A stretch of DNA of 64,000 nt from Linyphia triangularis (GCA_963978545.1 OZ021725.1:3822185-3886184); one strand, 5' to 3'; positions 1-12,244 are shown, counted from the first letter of the stretch. The notes: a model not told the origin generated them from the letters alone. Translations and numbers: made by a program.

Positions 1-1374
1 ATAAACACAAGTTATTTTTTGTATATGTATATATTCCCATTGTTCTTAATGTTCGATTTCTAATCTCTATTTATGAAGTCAAACAAATAGTCTGCCTCAA
101 GCAACACAAACGTAAAAAAATGAAGAACAATGGAAATGGTATGCTAATGCCTCAATGGCGGCAACGCATTTAAAGTCGAAATGACCATCTACTTCCAGCA
201 GATTATGTTTTAAAGGACTTTTTCCGAATCATTAGGGACTAATGCCACCATGTTCGAACAAGAACCGATAAATCGTTTGGCTTAAATGACCATGTGACAC
301 TTCAACAAGACCTCCGGAGTTTGGGTTGAGTAGTTTGAGGGCTGTAAGTTGAGATTGGGTTAATTTTCTACTCCATTTTTTTTTTCCAAGAGTGGAATGT
401 AGTTAAATGTAATCACGTAGCTCTTTACGGATTATTGAATTCTGGAGTAAAGGATATGGCTTTATAAGCATGAAATATGTAGGAACGTTTGAAAGAGATT
501 TACCTTTCAGTATTTGGAATATTTTTGGAGGCATTTGTGAAACGGCATTAAATGTGATTTAAGTTGTTGTATTTATTTGTTTTTTGCTTAGAGTTTATAT
601 CTGAAAGATTACTTATTTGTAAGTCTTGATAAAAAAGTAATAAGTCAAATATATTCAAAATTTAGGGATTTCTTTTGTTTTTTATAGTTACTCGAGAACG
701 CTTTAAATGTGATTTACTAGTATATATTAATCTTTTTTTGGAGCAGAATAAGATGGTCAAAATTAAAATAACTCTAGCTTGATAGGTTTATCCCACGCAT
801 ATTCTACAAAATATTTTTACTAATAGTTCATTCGTGACGTTTTACGAAATGTGCCTTACATAAATCACATATTACATATTTCTTAACTGCATTACAAATG
901 AGCAAATATGGATGAAATAAAACGTAACCATATATTTATCTATAAAAAAGTAAGCCTATACAATAGCTCTTTATATAACACTGAAAATTAATTATACAAA
1001 TATCACATTACGACATTGATATTTTTCTTAGTTTATACAAAGTAATATAATATGATACACGTTCGTCCATGACATTAAAAACTGACAAATGTCTATAAGA
1101 CTAAACTGCAATGCTGTGTATATGAAAATTCATGAATTTACATATGATTTGGTTCCCAAATATCAATAGTTATTTTCTGAATAAGCACAAGGTTGGCATA
1201 CATTTTTCATTCATTTTCAAACACTTTTAATTTAAAATTACAAGACCTTCAACGATGGATGATACATAAAAAGATGCAGACTCACTAAGTTTTAGTGTTC
1301 AATTCTGCAGATGTTCAAAATAAATGCAATATGCATCTTTGATCAAATTGCACAAGTCTAAACGGTATTAGAAT
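1..1374. other. AT-rich non-coding stretch
   Basis: No open reading frame of note, no tandem repeat and no recognisable element. The sequence is AT-rich with short A and T runs. I see nothing here to annotate. Confidence 0.6.
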
Positions 1375-1376
1375 TT

Positions 1377-1669
1377 GCCGCGTATTTTCAATAGCATATT
1401 GCCGTGTATTTTCAATAGCATATTGCCGTGTATTTTCAATAGCATATTGCCGTGTATTTTCAATAGCATATTGCCGTGTATTTTCAATAGCATATTGCCG
1501 TGTATTTTCAATAGCATATTGCCGTGTATTTTCAATAGCATATTGCCGTGTATTTTCAATAGCATATTGCCGTGTAATTTCAATAGCATATTGCCGTGTA
1601 TTTTCAATAGCATATTGCCGTGTATTTTCAATAGCATATTGCCGTGTATTTTCAATAGCATATTGCCGT
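1377..1669. repeat. 24-bp minisatellite, about 12 units
   Basis: Twelve near-identical 24-bp units start at 1377, 1401, 1425 and so on to 1641, with a partial unit at 1665. Each begins GCCGTGTATTTTCAATAGCA. The first unit has GCCGCG, and the unit at 1569 has one T-to-A change. Because 24 is a multiple of three and no unit holds a stop in some frames, both strands give repetitive open frames (1375-1689 plus, 1368-1787 minus). I read these as by-products of the repeat, not genes. Confidence 0.95.
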
Positions 1670-1940
1670 CTGAATTCGTTATATCATGATGCGTTTTCTC
1701 AGGGTTTTTTGTGTTTCTAGACATGTAGGAACACAAACTCTGTCCTTTAATCATCCAATCAAAATAAATCACATAAAGTGAGATCACGAAACACGAAGAG
1801 CATTAGAGGAAAACTAACACACTGATTCCATTGACGTAGAAGTTTTCTATTGCGAAAGACACAGGTAATTAAGCTCGATTGCGATGGATCCTTGTCCAGT
1901 TGAAAGACAATTGTCGAGAAATCAGTAATTAGTTACTTAA

Positions 1941-2618
1941 GGTATACGTATAGGTTTCACATTTTTTTTTTTTTAATTTTAAATTTAAAAATTAGACCTT
2001 TGCACTTTGAAAAGTACATTATTTGTTAAACTGTTTCCAATTTTTTTTTTTTAATTTCTTCAATTTTAATAATTAATTAACATTTAATGAACTAATTAGG
2101 CTAATTTCGAACGGTAATGACAACAATTCTAATTAACCCACAGTTACAATTTTGGTGTTCAATAATACGGAATACCCTGCTCTATGTTTTGACCCTATTA
2201 ACAGAATTTTACAGTGTGTATATTTTGTGCTATCTTGCTTTAACTGAATCTATTAGCAAGTTTTTTTATACCGAATCTTATCTTTAAAATTCAATTAAAA
2301 AAATAAACATTCAACAATGTATGCAGATTATATAGCAAAAAACAAATTAAATTTTTTTTTATTTAAACTGGAGTTATTACTGTTTGAATGAAATACAAAA
2401 TAGGAAAAACTACAATCTGAGAATAACTTTTAAAAAAGTATTTTTTATATAAAAAACTGTTATTATTATACTAATTATTATATATTTCCTTTTAAGTATG
2501 CTCCTCCATCATAGGGTTTCCTTCTTTTGTGTTGCTTTTATTTTGCTTTGGTTTTGTACGGCCTACAAATCTTCCCCGATTTTTGCGAGTTTTGCGATTT
2601 GAAGCCTATACGTATACC
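1941..2618. mobile_element. TTAA-target MITE, family 1, copy A
   Basis: A non-coding 678-bp element is bounded by TTAA at 1937-1940 and 2619-2622. Its terminal inverted repeats begin GGTATACGTATAGGTTTCA on the left, and the right end reads as the reverse complement GGTATACGTATAGGCTTCAA. TTAA duplication with GG/CC ends is the signature of piggyBac-type transposases, so this is probably a non-autonomous piggyBac-like MITE. A second copy lies at 21454-22173 in the same orientation. No transposase ORF is present. Confidence 0.85.
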
Positions 2619-2622
2619 TTAA

Positions 2623-3428
2623 TAACCACAACTACATAAAATACAGGTAATATCAACCTGTTACAACTGTTTGAAAGTGTTTCTACGGATGGAATTTTTC
2701 AGTTTCCATGAACCTCTTAGGTGTCAAGATACATCTCAAGATGTGTGGTATCTTATTGCAGGGATCTTAGGGGGATTCAACAAACCAAAGTCTATAAAAA
2801 AACCTGAGAGAATACATTACTGCTTCTTTGGCGAAAATTCGCAGAAATATGCTACTAAATGTATACAGAAAACCAGAATACTTGTGTAGTGAGTCCAAAG
2901 ACATACAGATTGAATATATGTAGTGAGTACTTGAAACTTGGTAAATGTATGCATCTTTTCATATATCACCCATGCCGTGTTAGACACAGAAGTCGTACCT
3001 GAAACTGAGCTGAAAATGAGAAATGGAGGTTTAACAACTTCATGTAGATTATGTTAAGTTATTTAGTAACTTATAGACATTTTTAATATTTCTCGGGCAG
3101 ATAAAACCATTGGAATTTCAATATTATGTAAAAGAAATTACAGAGAACCACATGGTAAGAATAGCTCAGTTTTATCAGAAAAAAGTGAAGATGGGACCTC
3201 TATACTTAGCATGGAGGTGTTGGAATTTTACTTCTAAATTAGAAAGATTTGATAAAATTGATCAAAAATTTGTTGCAGTCGAGTAAATTTTTAAATAAAG
3301 TTACATTTACGCTTTCAGTAAAATGAATTATTATTGTTTAATTACTTGAGCAGTATTTCAATAAATATAAGTAAAATTTATTTCGCTGAAAAAACCTGAT
3401 TAATACCCTGGAAGTAGAACCTACTTTT
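2623..3428. other. AT-rich non-coding stretch
   Basis: A 72-residue open frame at 2671-2889 has no recognisable domain, and its length is within chance for this base composition. No repeat or RNA gene is seen. Confidence 0.5.
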
Positions 3429-4176
3429 TACTTTCAATTACCTATATGTATACATAGGGTAATGAGAGTACAGTATTCGGTAAAAAAAAAAAGAGGAAAA
3501 CAATCGATTCTTTTGCATTTCTCCACGTTTTGGAACATGCTGATTTAAAAAAAGTGATCTAGAGAAAATGTCTGTCTGAGTGTTTGTGGTCAGCATAACT
3601 CCCAAACAAATTGACCTACGATGTTCAAATTTGGTGTACAGGTTGGTGATGGCACAGGGACATACCATTAAAGTTTTCGTCAAAATCACGAATGCGTATC
3701 AGGTAGCTGCCATTGAAAAAATCATGTTTTTCAGTAATTGCTAAAAAACGGCTCCAACGATTTTGTCCAAAATCGCTATGGTACTTCTTAAAGTGCTTTA
3801 AACAACCCCATCTCCGAAATTCCCGTAAAAAAGGCTTTAATAGCGTAAAAAGTTGAAAAACGAATGCCTTCAACACAGAGCTCTCTTTCCTTGAGAATAC
3901 CTTATCAAAGATCGTTTGATCCTTCTCCACTCAGTATCGCTTATAGTAAAGGATAACATAAGGATTATCAAAAAGTATATCCCAAAAATCACCATTTTGG
4001 CAAAGTTTTTTTTTTTTTTTTTCTTTTAAGATCCATGCAAGAATTATCTCAAAAAATATCGCTAACTTAACCATTTTTTCCTAAATGAAGGATACAAATA
4101 TAAAAACGGTAAATGACACAAATTGACATCAATGTTATAGTGTAACTGATAGTTGTGCGATGTTCCGCACCCCCAG
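3429..4176 (+). mobile_element. Family H repeat, Helitron-like, copy 1
   Basis: This is the best full-length copy of a repeat that recurs at 8275, 18904 and 23944. The left end is TTACTTTCAATTACC, followed shortly by a sequence containing TGAGAGTA (TGAAAGTA in other copies), giving subterminal inverted motifs. The right end holds a short hairpin, GTGCG-ATGTTC-CGCAC, just before a CTAG-like end (here CCAG) followed by T. A 3' hairpin before CTRR with a T flank and no target duplication is typical of Helitrons. The left end lacks a clear TC, so a Helentron-like relative is also possible. No protein is encoded. Confidence 0.55.
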
Positions 4177-4179
4177 TTT

Positions 4180-4520
4180 TTACAGTGACAACTCTTCCAT
4201 TCGCCTCCGAAGTACCCCATAACCACCAGTTGAAGCAGATCCAGGGATATCAAAGGATAGATCTCCTCCACCAGAACTGTTGTCACCTTTCGAGTAATAT
4301 CTAACCTTTCCCAGATTTCCTTCTTCCTTCCGACTTTTAAGAAAGAGTCAAGAAGGATGAAATGACACACATCTATTCGACTCTGGAGGAAAAAAAGAGA
4401 GAAAGAAGATAAAAATCCGTCTCTTCACTCAAATCATTTTCGTTCCACCTGCGGGATATACGGGATGAGTGTGGAGTTGGAAACGCGCCAAGACATAGCG
4501 CCAAATAGTGAATACCACTT
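4180..4520. other. GC-richer single-copy island
   Basis: This stretch is less AT-rich than its surroundings, has no homopolymer runs over most of its length, and has no other copy in the window. The open frame at 4062-4370 minus shows no domain I recognise. It could be conserved non-coding DNA or an unrecognised low-copy repeat. Confidence 0.3.
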
Positions 4521-5315
4521 CGAATTTTTCAAGTTAAACAAATTGGACTGTAAGACTCAATGAAAGGTAATTCTACTGGTTTTTGTAATGATGGTCCAAA
4601 TACCAAGCGTGATCACTGTAGTAATATTTAATGAAAGAAATCTTTCACTTTAAAGTTGATTATTTGTCATAACAAAAACCATGAAAATTGTATTTGCTTA
4701 TAAATAAAAAATTTCCCAATTTAGAGAGGTTTTTCTCTATTGAATGTAATGTAATTGTAACTTATTAATAGTAGAGGTCTTTATTATACACTCTATTTTT
4801 AAATTTCTATGTAATACCCTTAACCTTTTAGTTAAGGATATTACATAACCTTTATAAACTTAAAAGTAAAACTTAAAAGTAATTTTATCTCATATAAAAA
4901 AAAAATGAAGAAAAACGTTTATTTCATTCTACTTTCATATTTTTAAAAAAGTTTTAAATATTTACATAAAAACTATTATTTTCTCAGCTTTATATTTATA
5001 TGAAAGAAATTTATGTTATTAATAAGACAATCTTGAAAAATTACTTGAACAATTTAAAACTGGAGCCATTGCAAAAAAAAAGAGCATAGTTTCTCAAGGT
5101 TAACTCCAGTGATATCTCTCAGCCAGAAGAAACGTGTTTTAAGATACTTTTTTAGTTTTAGGTGCAAGTGTTAATTTATTATACTTAAATATTGTATTTT
5201 AGCAAGATTTTGTAAGTATGCTGAATTGCAAATAAAAAAGTCTGACAGTCAAAGAAATTAGTGAAAATAAAATAGATTTTTTTTTATAATGGATGAAATG
5301 TATTTAGAAAAATAA
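4521..5315. other. AT-rich non-coding stretch
   Basis: No feature is recognisable. There are short A/T runs and a small inverted motif near 4818-4850 (CCTTAAC...GTTAAGG). Confidence 0.5.
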
Positions 5316-5936
5316 CGTTATGAACTTTTCTCAGAGTAAATGAGGACACAGTTTTTACTAAAAAAACTATTATTTATTCTTTCATTGAAGACTCACACAA
5401 CTGAACAATTTCTTGCAAGCTTCGGTACATTCAACTTCGAACACAGCGATAATTCAGGCTCAGCGAAAGTAAAGAAAACTTCCGATACTTTCCGAACAGC
5501 AAACGATATTCAACAAAACAACCGATGCTTTTTCGAACAGCAAACGATACTCAACAAAAAATACGATGCTTTCCGAACAGCAAATGATACTCGACAGAAC
5601 TGGTGCCATTTTTCGCCTCTTTAAATAATTCCGAGGAAGAAATTTCTAGCAAAATCCAGTCAATCAATCACCGGAGGGAAATGTCTCGAAATTTTCCGAT
5701 TGATTTTGATATTACCACTTTTTGTAACCTGTATTATCGCTCTTAAGAAATTGAATAAAATAAAATAAAACGTTAAAATTAAAATGTCAGTGTTTACAAT
5801 TTTATACAGAACAAAATAAAATAGAACTATAAAATAAATACGTCACTGTTTACAATTTTATACAGAATAAAATAAAATAGAACTTTAAAATAAATACGTC
5901 ACTAATTTACAATTATATACAGACATTTTTTGCAAT
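5316..5936 (-). mobile_element. Solo LTR, family LTR-B, diverged copy
   Basis: This matches the LTR at 56259-56706 in the same orientation and the one at 32432-32889 inverted. The shared block is the reverse of the U3 region (segments such as GAAATTTCTAGCAAAATCCA and the AT-rich tail with AAAATAAATACGTCAC). This copy is longer because of two internal expansions: about three units of a TTCCGAACAGCAAACGATA motif at 5488-5600, and about three units of a 56-bp AT-rich tail repeat at 5784-5930. The terminal TG/CA dinucleotides are eroded and no target duplication is clear. No internal retrotransposon sequence flanks it. Confidence 0.7.
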
Positions 5937-6138
5937 AATAATAATATACAGCCATGACCCAAAGTATTTGGCTGCCTTAATTTTTTACGTTAACTGCAAA
6001 ACTGCTTCTCTACGTTAATTTATTTATTAGAACAATACTGTCGACATTTAACTTTTTGAGTGATGGTAAAATAACAAATGGTGCCTAAAACTACTAAGAT
6101 AATACTTGTAAACGCTTATCTTCAAGTTGCAATGTCAG

Positions 6139-6211
6139 GATTGGTTGTTTTCAGATTATATGGCGATGTCAGCAACACGAGGGCTATAATGCGCCGAAAC
6201 ATTAAAAAAAA
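6139..6211 (-). mobile_element. 5'-truncated SINE-A fragment with target duplication
   Basis: Only the 3' part of SINE-A (see 15392-15572) is present; the tRNA-like head is missing. It is flanked by AGTTGCAATGTCAG at 6125-6138 and AGTTGCAATGCCAG at 6212-6225, a 14-bp target duplication with one mismatch. On the minus strand a short T run stands where the head would be. The intact duplication shows it inserted already truncated. Confidence 0.85.
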
Positions 6212-6225
6212 AGTTGCAATGCCAG

Positions 6226-6608
6226 AAAGAAACATTATCTTAAAAAAAAAGACACAAAAAGCTACACTTTTCTTAGGCTCTTAAACACTAACACCTTTCA
6301 AAATCAGGTTATTCCAAATTTTTTGTTCTGAAAAATTTAAATATTAGGTACGTGTTGATAAACTTATATTGCGAACCACCACGGAAGTGTCAATACGTAT
6401 AAAAGGCAGCCGAAAGTATCTTTAGAAGGGAGTCTTAAGTAATTCTTATATTCGTCTTTTAATGTTACGATGGAAATATGGAAATAAAGGATATATAGAA
6501 TAACACTGACAAAGTACACAGAAATTGCTTGAGTATTTTCTTTAATTTTTAAATACCAATCTAATGAATCAATATACTGCTTTTTCCTAATATCTAGGGC
6601 TTATAAAT

Positions 6609-6647
<39 letters not shown>

Positions 6648-8274
6648 GATAATTGTGATAGCTTTCCTAATCCACAAAATTTTCTAAGAAATAAAGATTA
6701 AACTTATTTTAATATTTTAGAAAACTATAACATAGTCTTTCTATTAATGCAATTATTTCCTACAGTTAGTATTTAAATTTTATAACCTATTCTAAAAAGT
6801 ATAAAAGTGAAATATTTCAATATTGAATGGTAAATTATGCAAATATAGACATACTTTGCTGTAAAATTTAATGTAATTAATAAGTTTATTCAAATAAGTT
6901 TTTCTATAGAAATTTTTTACTGTAATTATTATTAATATTGTAATCTAAAAATGTTGCACTGATATACTAGAGTGTTCTATTAGTTGTTATTTGAAACACT
7001 AATTTGTGAAGTTCATTGCAGATAATGTAATTAGAAACAACTTTAATATAATGTTGAGAAGGGGAAGCTTTAAGAATCATCTACCAACTTTTAATCAAAT
7101 GGTATAAAATGTCTGATTAATGAATAAATAACACGAAAATTCTATTTTGTCCAAATTCAATCAAATTTCAGTAAGTGAATTTCATCTGTATTTTACTGAA
7201 TTGATAACGTCTACTTTACAATCAAACAGCTATTTACAGTTTTTTAATCACAAATCGCTTGTGAAAACTAATAACATAAAAATCTTACTAAGGACATAAT
7301 CTCAAAGAAGTCAAAATTTTTTTAATTATATATCTTTAAGAATCAAACTTTGTGTAATAAGCTTGAAAACACTCATACATGTGGCTTTTTTGCTGTGAAA
7401 CATTTTTCTTTTTCTGGAAATGTAACTTTGTATTCATACAAGACTATCTATTCATACAGGTTAGTTTTTCTTGCGTTTATCTCTACTGCTCTGTCTTTTT
7501 TGGTCCTCAATAAAAATATTTTTGCTCATTTGCAAAACCCTTTTTCCCAAGTAAAAATCATATTTCCTCTCTTGCGTCAGACTCTTTATACTAAACAATA
7601 AAATTTGTTTTGCTCATATAAAAAACTAACATTTAAAAAAAAAAAAAAATCATTTTCATAAATTAGGAATTATTATTTCTTTCTTGCCATTTCATGTAAT
7701 TTATGCAGAAAAATGCATTTTGCTGCACTATTAAAGTCTCTTCTATCTATGTGGAAATATATAATAAAAGGATTTAATAGATATTAAAAATAATTTATAA
7801 ATATTAAAAAGGATTTAATCTGAAGAATCAAATATCATTTTTTTATATCTTAAAAATAATATTTATTCTTCAGCAAAATTCATTTATCTACAGGGCAAAA
7901 TGCACTTTCTCATTTTCATAACTCTGAAATTTTGTTATGTCAACTCTTCAGTTCAAACCAATCTGTTATTCTGTCGTTTTTCGTTCTTTACAGTCGAACA
8001 AGAAATCCAAACGTGATATTAAAATAACAGATGAAGTTTTTAAAGCTCGCTCCTTAACTAAGCAAAAAACTGGCAACAGCTCTAGCCTGGGGGCGATGTT
8101 AAACCAGTGCAGTTATAAGAAAAGAGGATCTAAGTGTTCAGCAGAGCGCCCGCCAAGTTCACCACCTCACACATTTTACTGGAAGCAACTTAACAATTTT
8201 TAACTGATACTATCTGCGCATTACCATGTACCTGGTAGTTGATTTTTTAATTTAATTTAAAGTACATAAAATAT
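6226..8274. other. AT-rich non-coding stretch with A tracts
   Basis: It holds a 34-base A tract at about 6609-6642 and shorter runs near 7636. Open frames at 7350-7601 and 7937-8203 have compositions expected by chance and no recognisable domain. I see no repeat shared with the rest of the window. Confidence 0.45.
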
Positions 8275-9003
8275 ACTTTTATTTATTACCATGTATGTGA
8301 AAAAAGAAATAAAAGTAATGTATTCGATCAAAATAAAAGTTGAGAATTTTCTTATTTTATTTAGAAACGTTTTGAAAATCCTGAATTCAAAAAAGTTGTT
8401 TTGAAAAATATTTGTAAGTGGCCAGTATAACTTCTGTATGGATTGAACTACCATGTTCAACTTTTGTATCCATGTTAGAAGTAGCCATGGGACCTATCAT
8501 TAGAGTTTTAGTTAAAATTGAGCATAAAGATAAAGCAGCTGTCGTTGAAAAATTTATGTTTTAAAGCAATTTTCAAAAAAAAAAAAAAGAAAAAAAAAGT
8601 AAATTAAGAAACGGTTCAAACGATATCGATTTCTATTGTAGTAATTTTGACGATTCTTTAAATGTCCCCTTCCTTCCATGAATATATGATAAAGGCTTCT
8701 AAAGTTAAGATACCGAATGACTTTAACACAGATTCTTTTTTTGAGAATCCCCCAACAAGGACTGTTTCTTATCGGTTTCATTTACAATAAAGGATAATGT
8801 AATCCTTATAAAAAAACATATCATCAATTTCACCAATTTGGCGTATATTTTTTTTATTTTATCATTGAAACAATTCTCACCAAACTGGCTACTTTTTAAA
8901 AAAATAACGTAAATATAAAAGATGAAAATAATAAAAATTACACCAATCCATGCGGAATTTAAATGCTAAGTGTAATTGAAATTTTTTTCGATGTTTTACA
9001 TCC
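8275..9003 (+). mobile_element. Family H repeat, old diverged copy 2
   Basis: The order of recognisable blocks matches copy 1: a region resembling TTTGGTGTACAGGTTGGTG, then GGGACCTATCATTAGAGTTT, ACGGTTCAAACGAT, CTTTAACACAGATTCT and CAATTTGGCGTAT. Similarity is clearly lower than between copies 1 and 3. The 3' hairpin is lost, and the element fades at CGATGTTTTACA. A T tract follows at 9009-9039. Confidence 0.6.
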
Positions 9004-9007
9004 ATAT

Positions 9008-9043
<36 letters not shown>

Positions 9044-9457
9044 AGTGGTTAGCCTCCTCAATAAGATGCTTATGGTTTTAAGTGTTCAATTCTATTGAAT
9101 GAAAAATCAGTTTCGAAAACGGCATGTTTTGAGACTTACTCACAGATCATAAATATTCTGAAGTACTTCCAATAGAGCTAGAATCATAAAATGCCATGTG
9201 CTTGTAAGGGGTAACATGCATACAAAGAGGAAAAAATACTCAAAATCGAGATTTTATCCGCCAAATCTCCTGAAGAGGCAATATTCGAAAACTATGAATA
9301 TTAATTTCAGAATATTTCTATTGAAGCTATAGTTATAAAACTTTGAATACTAGTGCCTATTAGCATATATATAAAATAGAAATACACCACATAGCACGGA
9401 GCCGTTAAAATCAAGAAATAATCTATTGTATTATGAACATTAGAAAATAATACTTAA

Positions 9458-10190
9458 GGGGCAATTTCACTCTTTTTCCGAAATTCCTTAGTTTTTCTTA
9501 AAATTATATAAAATTTAGGACAAATATTGATGATATACCTTATAACACAACAACGAAATTTGAGCGGATAATATAAAATAGATAGTAAATTATTGAGAAA
9601 AATGCATTAAAATAATACCAAATTTTAACTTTTTTCAAAATACTCCTCGAGACATAATATTTTAATTACATGAAAGAAAAATTTGAAGTTGTTTATCAAT
9701 ATATTATAAATATTTTCACAGATGATTTTATCTTTAGGTGCTATAGTTGAACATAAATAAAATTTCAAACTTGGCGCTTGTGATTTTTCATTTAAAAATG
9801 CACATGTTTCAGCTTTCCAACATTAAAAATAATAGGAAAAATTATGTGACACAAAAAAAAGCATGTTTGTATGTCTTTATAATTCTTTAGAAAATATTTC
9901 TACAAAAAATTAGGTGGATTTATTAAAAAATGAATCACAAGGAGCTTTTCGAACTTACGTAAAATGTGAAAAAAGCGAAGCTATGAAAAATTTACTTTTA
10001 ACTTTTGTCATCAAGTGCTCAATAAGGCAAACTAGTTAAATAAAATAAAGATTTTACCACTTAAAACCATCGGATTTAAAAAATTTAAACGCGAAATTAA
10101 AGCTAGTGACATCAGCAATTTTTATAGTACAAAAACAAAAAAAAAGTATTTTTGGTGATATTTTTATAGTTTCAGTGTCACATATGTCCC
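9458..10190 (-). mobile_element. TTAA-target MITE, family 3, inverted copy
   Basis: This is the reverse complement of the element at 25244-25963 throughout, with shared blocks such as GATAGTAAATTATTGAGAAA and ATGATTTTATCTTTAGGTGC. The left end keeps TTAA (9454-9457) followed by GGGGC. The right end is degraded to GTGTCACATATGTCCC and has lost its TTAA. No transposase is present, and the open frame at 10106-10357 is not recognisable as a gene. Confidence 0.75.
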
Positions 10191-10193
10191 AAA

Positions 10194-10440
10194 ATTTTAT
10201 TAGGCGAATGTCAAAGGAGAAAGTGCTTTGTCACTTATATGGGTACTACGGAGAAATCTCTTTTTTCTTATATCATACTGTTTCAAACACAATTAAACGC
10301 TGTATACAAAAACATTCAACATTCATAGATCTAAATATCCACTTACAAAAATGTTAGTGACACTTGACTATTATATACTTTGGAGCGCTTATTTGTTATG
10401 TTGGTGTTGTACGCGTAATGACCAAGTAGCACTAATATTT
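10194..10440. other. Non-coding spacer
   Basis: No recognisable feature lies between the family 3 MITE and the family P flank. Confidence 0.4.
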
Positions 10441-11415
10441 TTATAAATAAATACTTAGGCACAAGAAAGCTGCATTTTAGCAAAGAAAATAACATCACTT
10501 AATATCACTAATTTTAATTTCCAGTAATTTATACCTTTGCGTTAAGGTATACATATACATAAGGAATCGCGAAATTTGACTCAATTCTGCGTTTTTGTTT
10601 TTAGGTTTTAAAATATTTCCGAATTCATTACCATTAAAATGATACCATTTTTTTTCTGAGACTCAAATTACTTTTTTAATTACAGTAGGTTTTGTGAAAC
10701 TATTTTGTATCACGTTCATTAGTATAGTAAACTTTAAACCCGTTTTCTGAATAATTACATTTTGGTGTTATGTGACTTTACGCCAACGTTCATAACTTCA
10801 TAATAAATGGTCCGATTTACAAAATTCTAATTTTGTTTTGTAGAAAATAGTCGTGAATGTGTTTTGTATGGAGAATCTAATATATATTGTTAAAAACAAA
10901 TTTTTTAGGCATATTTTAATCTTATTTTTGTGCTAAAAATTATGTTTTTTTTTTAAAAACTTTTTATTTTAAAACTTATAATTAAATAAATATTGAAGCC
11001 AAATTCAAAATTCTACATAGGAACATGCTTCAATATAATATCTCTTATTTGGAATAAAATAATACCTCTAAGTTAATTACAAGTTTATTTATGTATGTTC
11101 TAATAATGTCCTAATTAATCACTTTAACTGCAATTAGCTGATTAAAAAATTGACGGAAAAAAAAGTTTATATATAAAAATGAATCATTTGTAATTCTGTT
11201 CTTCTGCCAAAAAGTTTGAAATTATAACCTAAAAATTGAAGAAAATAATCTCAATTGTATATGTATACCTTAAACTTAGCAATACTTTAGTTCTCAGTAT
11301 TTTTCACGGCCGAAGCTAATGTCTTTTTACAGATATATTTTTATTGGGATTTTTCATTTCAGAGCAAAAATGGATGAGAGGTTATAAATTTCGCGTTTAA
11401 AAGATTACCAGAACT
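10441..11415 (+). repeat. Family P flanking repeat X, split by a MITE
   Basis: About 245 bp at 10441-10545 plus 11270-11415 match 11985-12244 (repeat Y) in the same orientation; both contain TTTTAGCAAA, AATTTATACC and TTTTCACGG(C/T)CG. A family 2 MITE interrupts X at TTAA, while Y has a single TTAA at the equivalent place. X, the body at 11470-11985 and Y could be a composite element with terminal direct repeats, or a tandem unit. Confidence 0.6.
10546..11269. mobile_element. TTAA-target MITE, family 2, copy A
   Basis: TTAA at 10542-10545 and 11270-11273 bounds a 724-bp non-coding element. The left end is GGTATACATATACATAAGG and the right end reads inward as GGTATACATATACAATTGAG. The outer seven bases are shared with family 1, so both may use related transposases. 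Copies are at 12245 and 54498 in the same orientation. Confidence 0.88.
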
Positions 11416-11469
11416 CTAAAAGTAAATTTCATTTTTAAATCCTTAATTATAACTTCAATTATTGTATGT

Positions 11470-11985
11470 TTGGTCAATGGCGGACAATTATGCGGAGGCC
11501 TAATTAACCCCCTTGCTGTCATCCAATCGAGCTGAATCTTGGCAGATCGATTCAATATCGATGACAATGCATTCTATCAAATTTTGTAGCTGTCACAGTC
11601 ACTAAAATATCCCTGTTACGGAATACTAATACACCAACTTGCCGTCATCCAATCACGCTGCAATACCATTTAACCGACCATTGAAGAAACTCTTTCCTGC
11701 TGGCAAAATTGTTTTAGTCAAAAAACAATAAAATAAACTGTTTTAATTAGAATAAATAAAATATATTTGGATGTTAGTGCATAAATTCACATTCATTTTT
11801 AATGAATACATTTTGAAAAGTAGTTTACAGTATATTTTGCTGATAGAGGTTATTTTAATTTTTATAATTAGATGCCATCACCAAGCACAGGCTGACAACA
11901 GAAACGGAGCTTTGTTAAGGAATCTAAAAATTGGCAATGGATATATAAAGGATTTATATTAAAATTTTCATTTTTATGGGTTATG
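11470..11985 (+). repeat. Family P repeat body, copy 1 (unoccupied sites)
   Basis: This matches 20838-21453 plus 22178-22240, with shared blocks such as TTGGCAGAT.GATTC, ATGACAATGC and GCCAAAATTG-like segments. It lacks both insertions seen in that copy: the SINE-A site reads AGCTGTCACAGTCACTAAAA, and the MITE site reads TTTGTTAAGGAATCTAAA. No protein is encoded. Its class is unknown. Confidence 0.7.
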
Positions 11986-12244
11986 TTAAAATAAATGAAT
12001 ATTTGGACATCTGGAAGCTGAATTTTAGCAAATATCATAACATCTCTTAATCTTACTATTATCATTTTCACTAATTTATACCAAAGTTAAAAGTGGCTAT
12101 ATTTTAGCTCTCAATATTATTCACGGTCGTAGCTATTGCACGAAGAACTTGTCGTATTATTACAGAGATATTTTTAAGGAGATTTTAAAAGTTCAGAACT
12201 AAAACGGATGACATGTCATGCAGATGTCGTGTTTAAAAGATTAA
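11985..12244 (+). repeat. Family P flanking repeat Y
   Basis: This is the direct counterpart of repeat X (10441-11415). It retains an unoccupied TTAA near 12088 where X carries a MITE, and at its own end a family 2 MITE begins at TTAA 12241-12244. The matching spot in X (GTTTAAAAGATTACC) is unoccupied. Confidence 0.6.

Noticed and set aside
4062..4370. 102-residue minus-strand ORF
   Set aside because: It runs across the end of family H into an unrelated island, so it is probably chance.
7350..7601. 83-residue ORF with hydrophobic stretch
   Set aside because: Composition is as expected for AT-rich chance frames. No partner exon, domain or homology cue.
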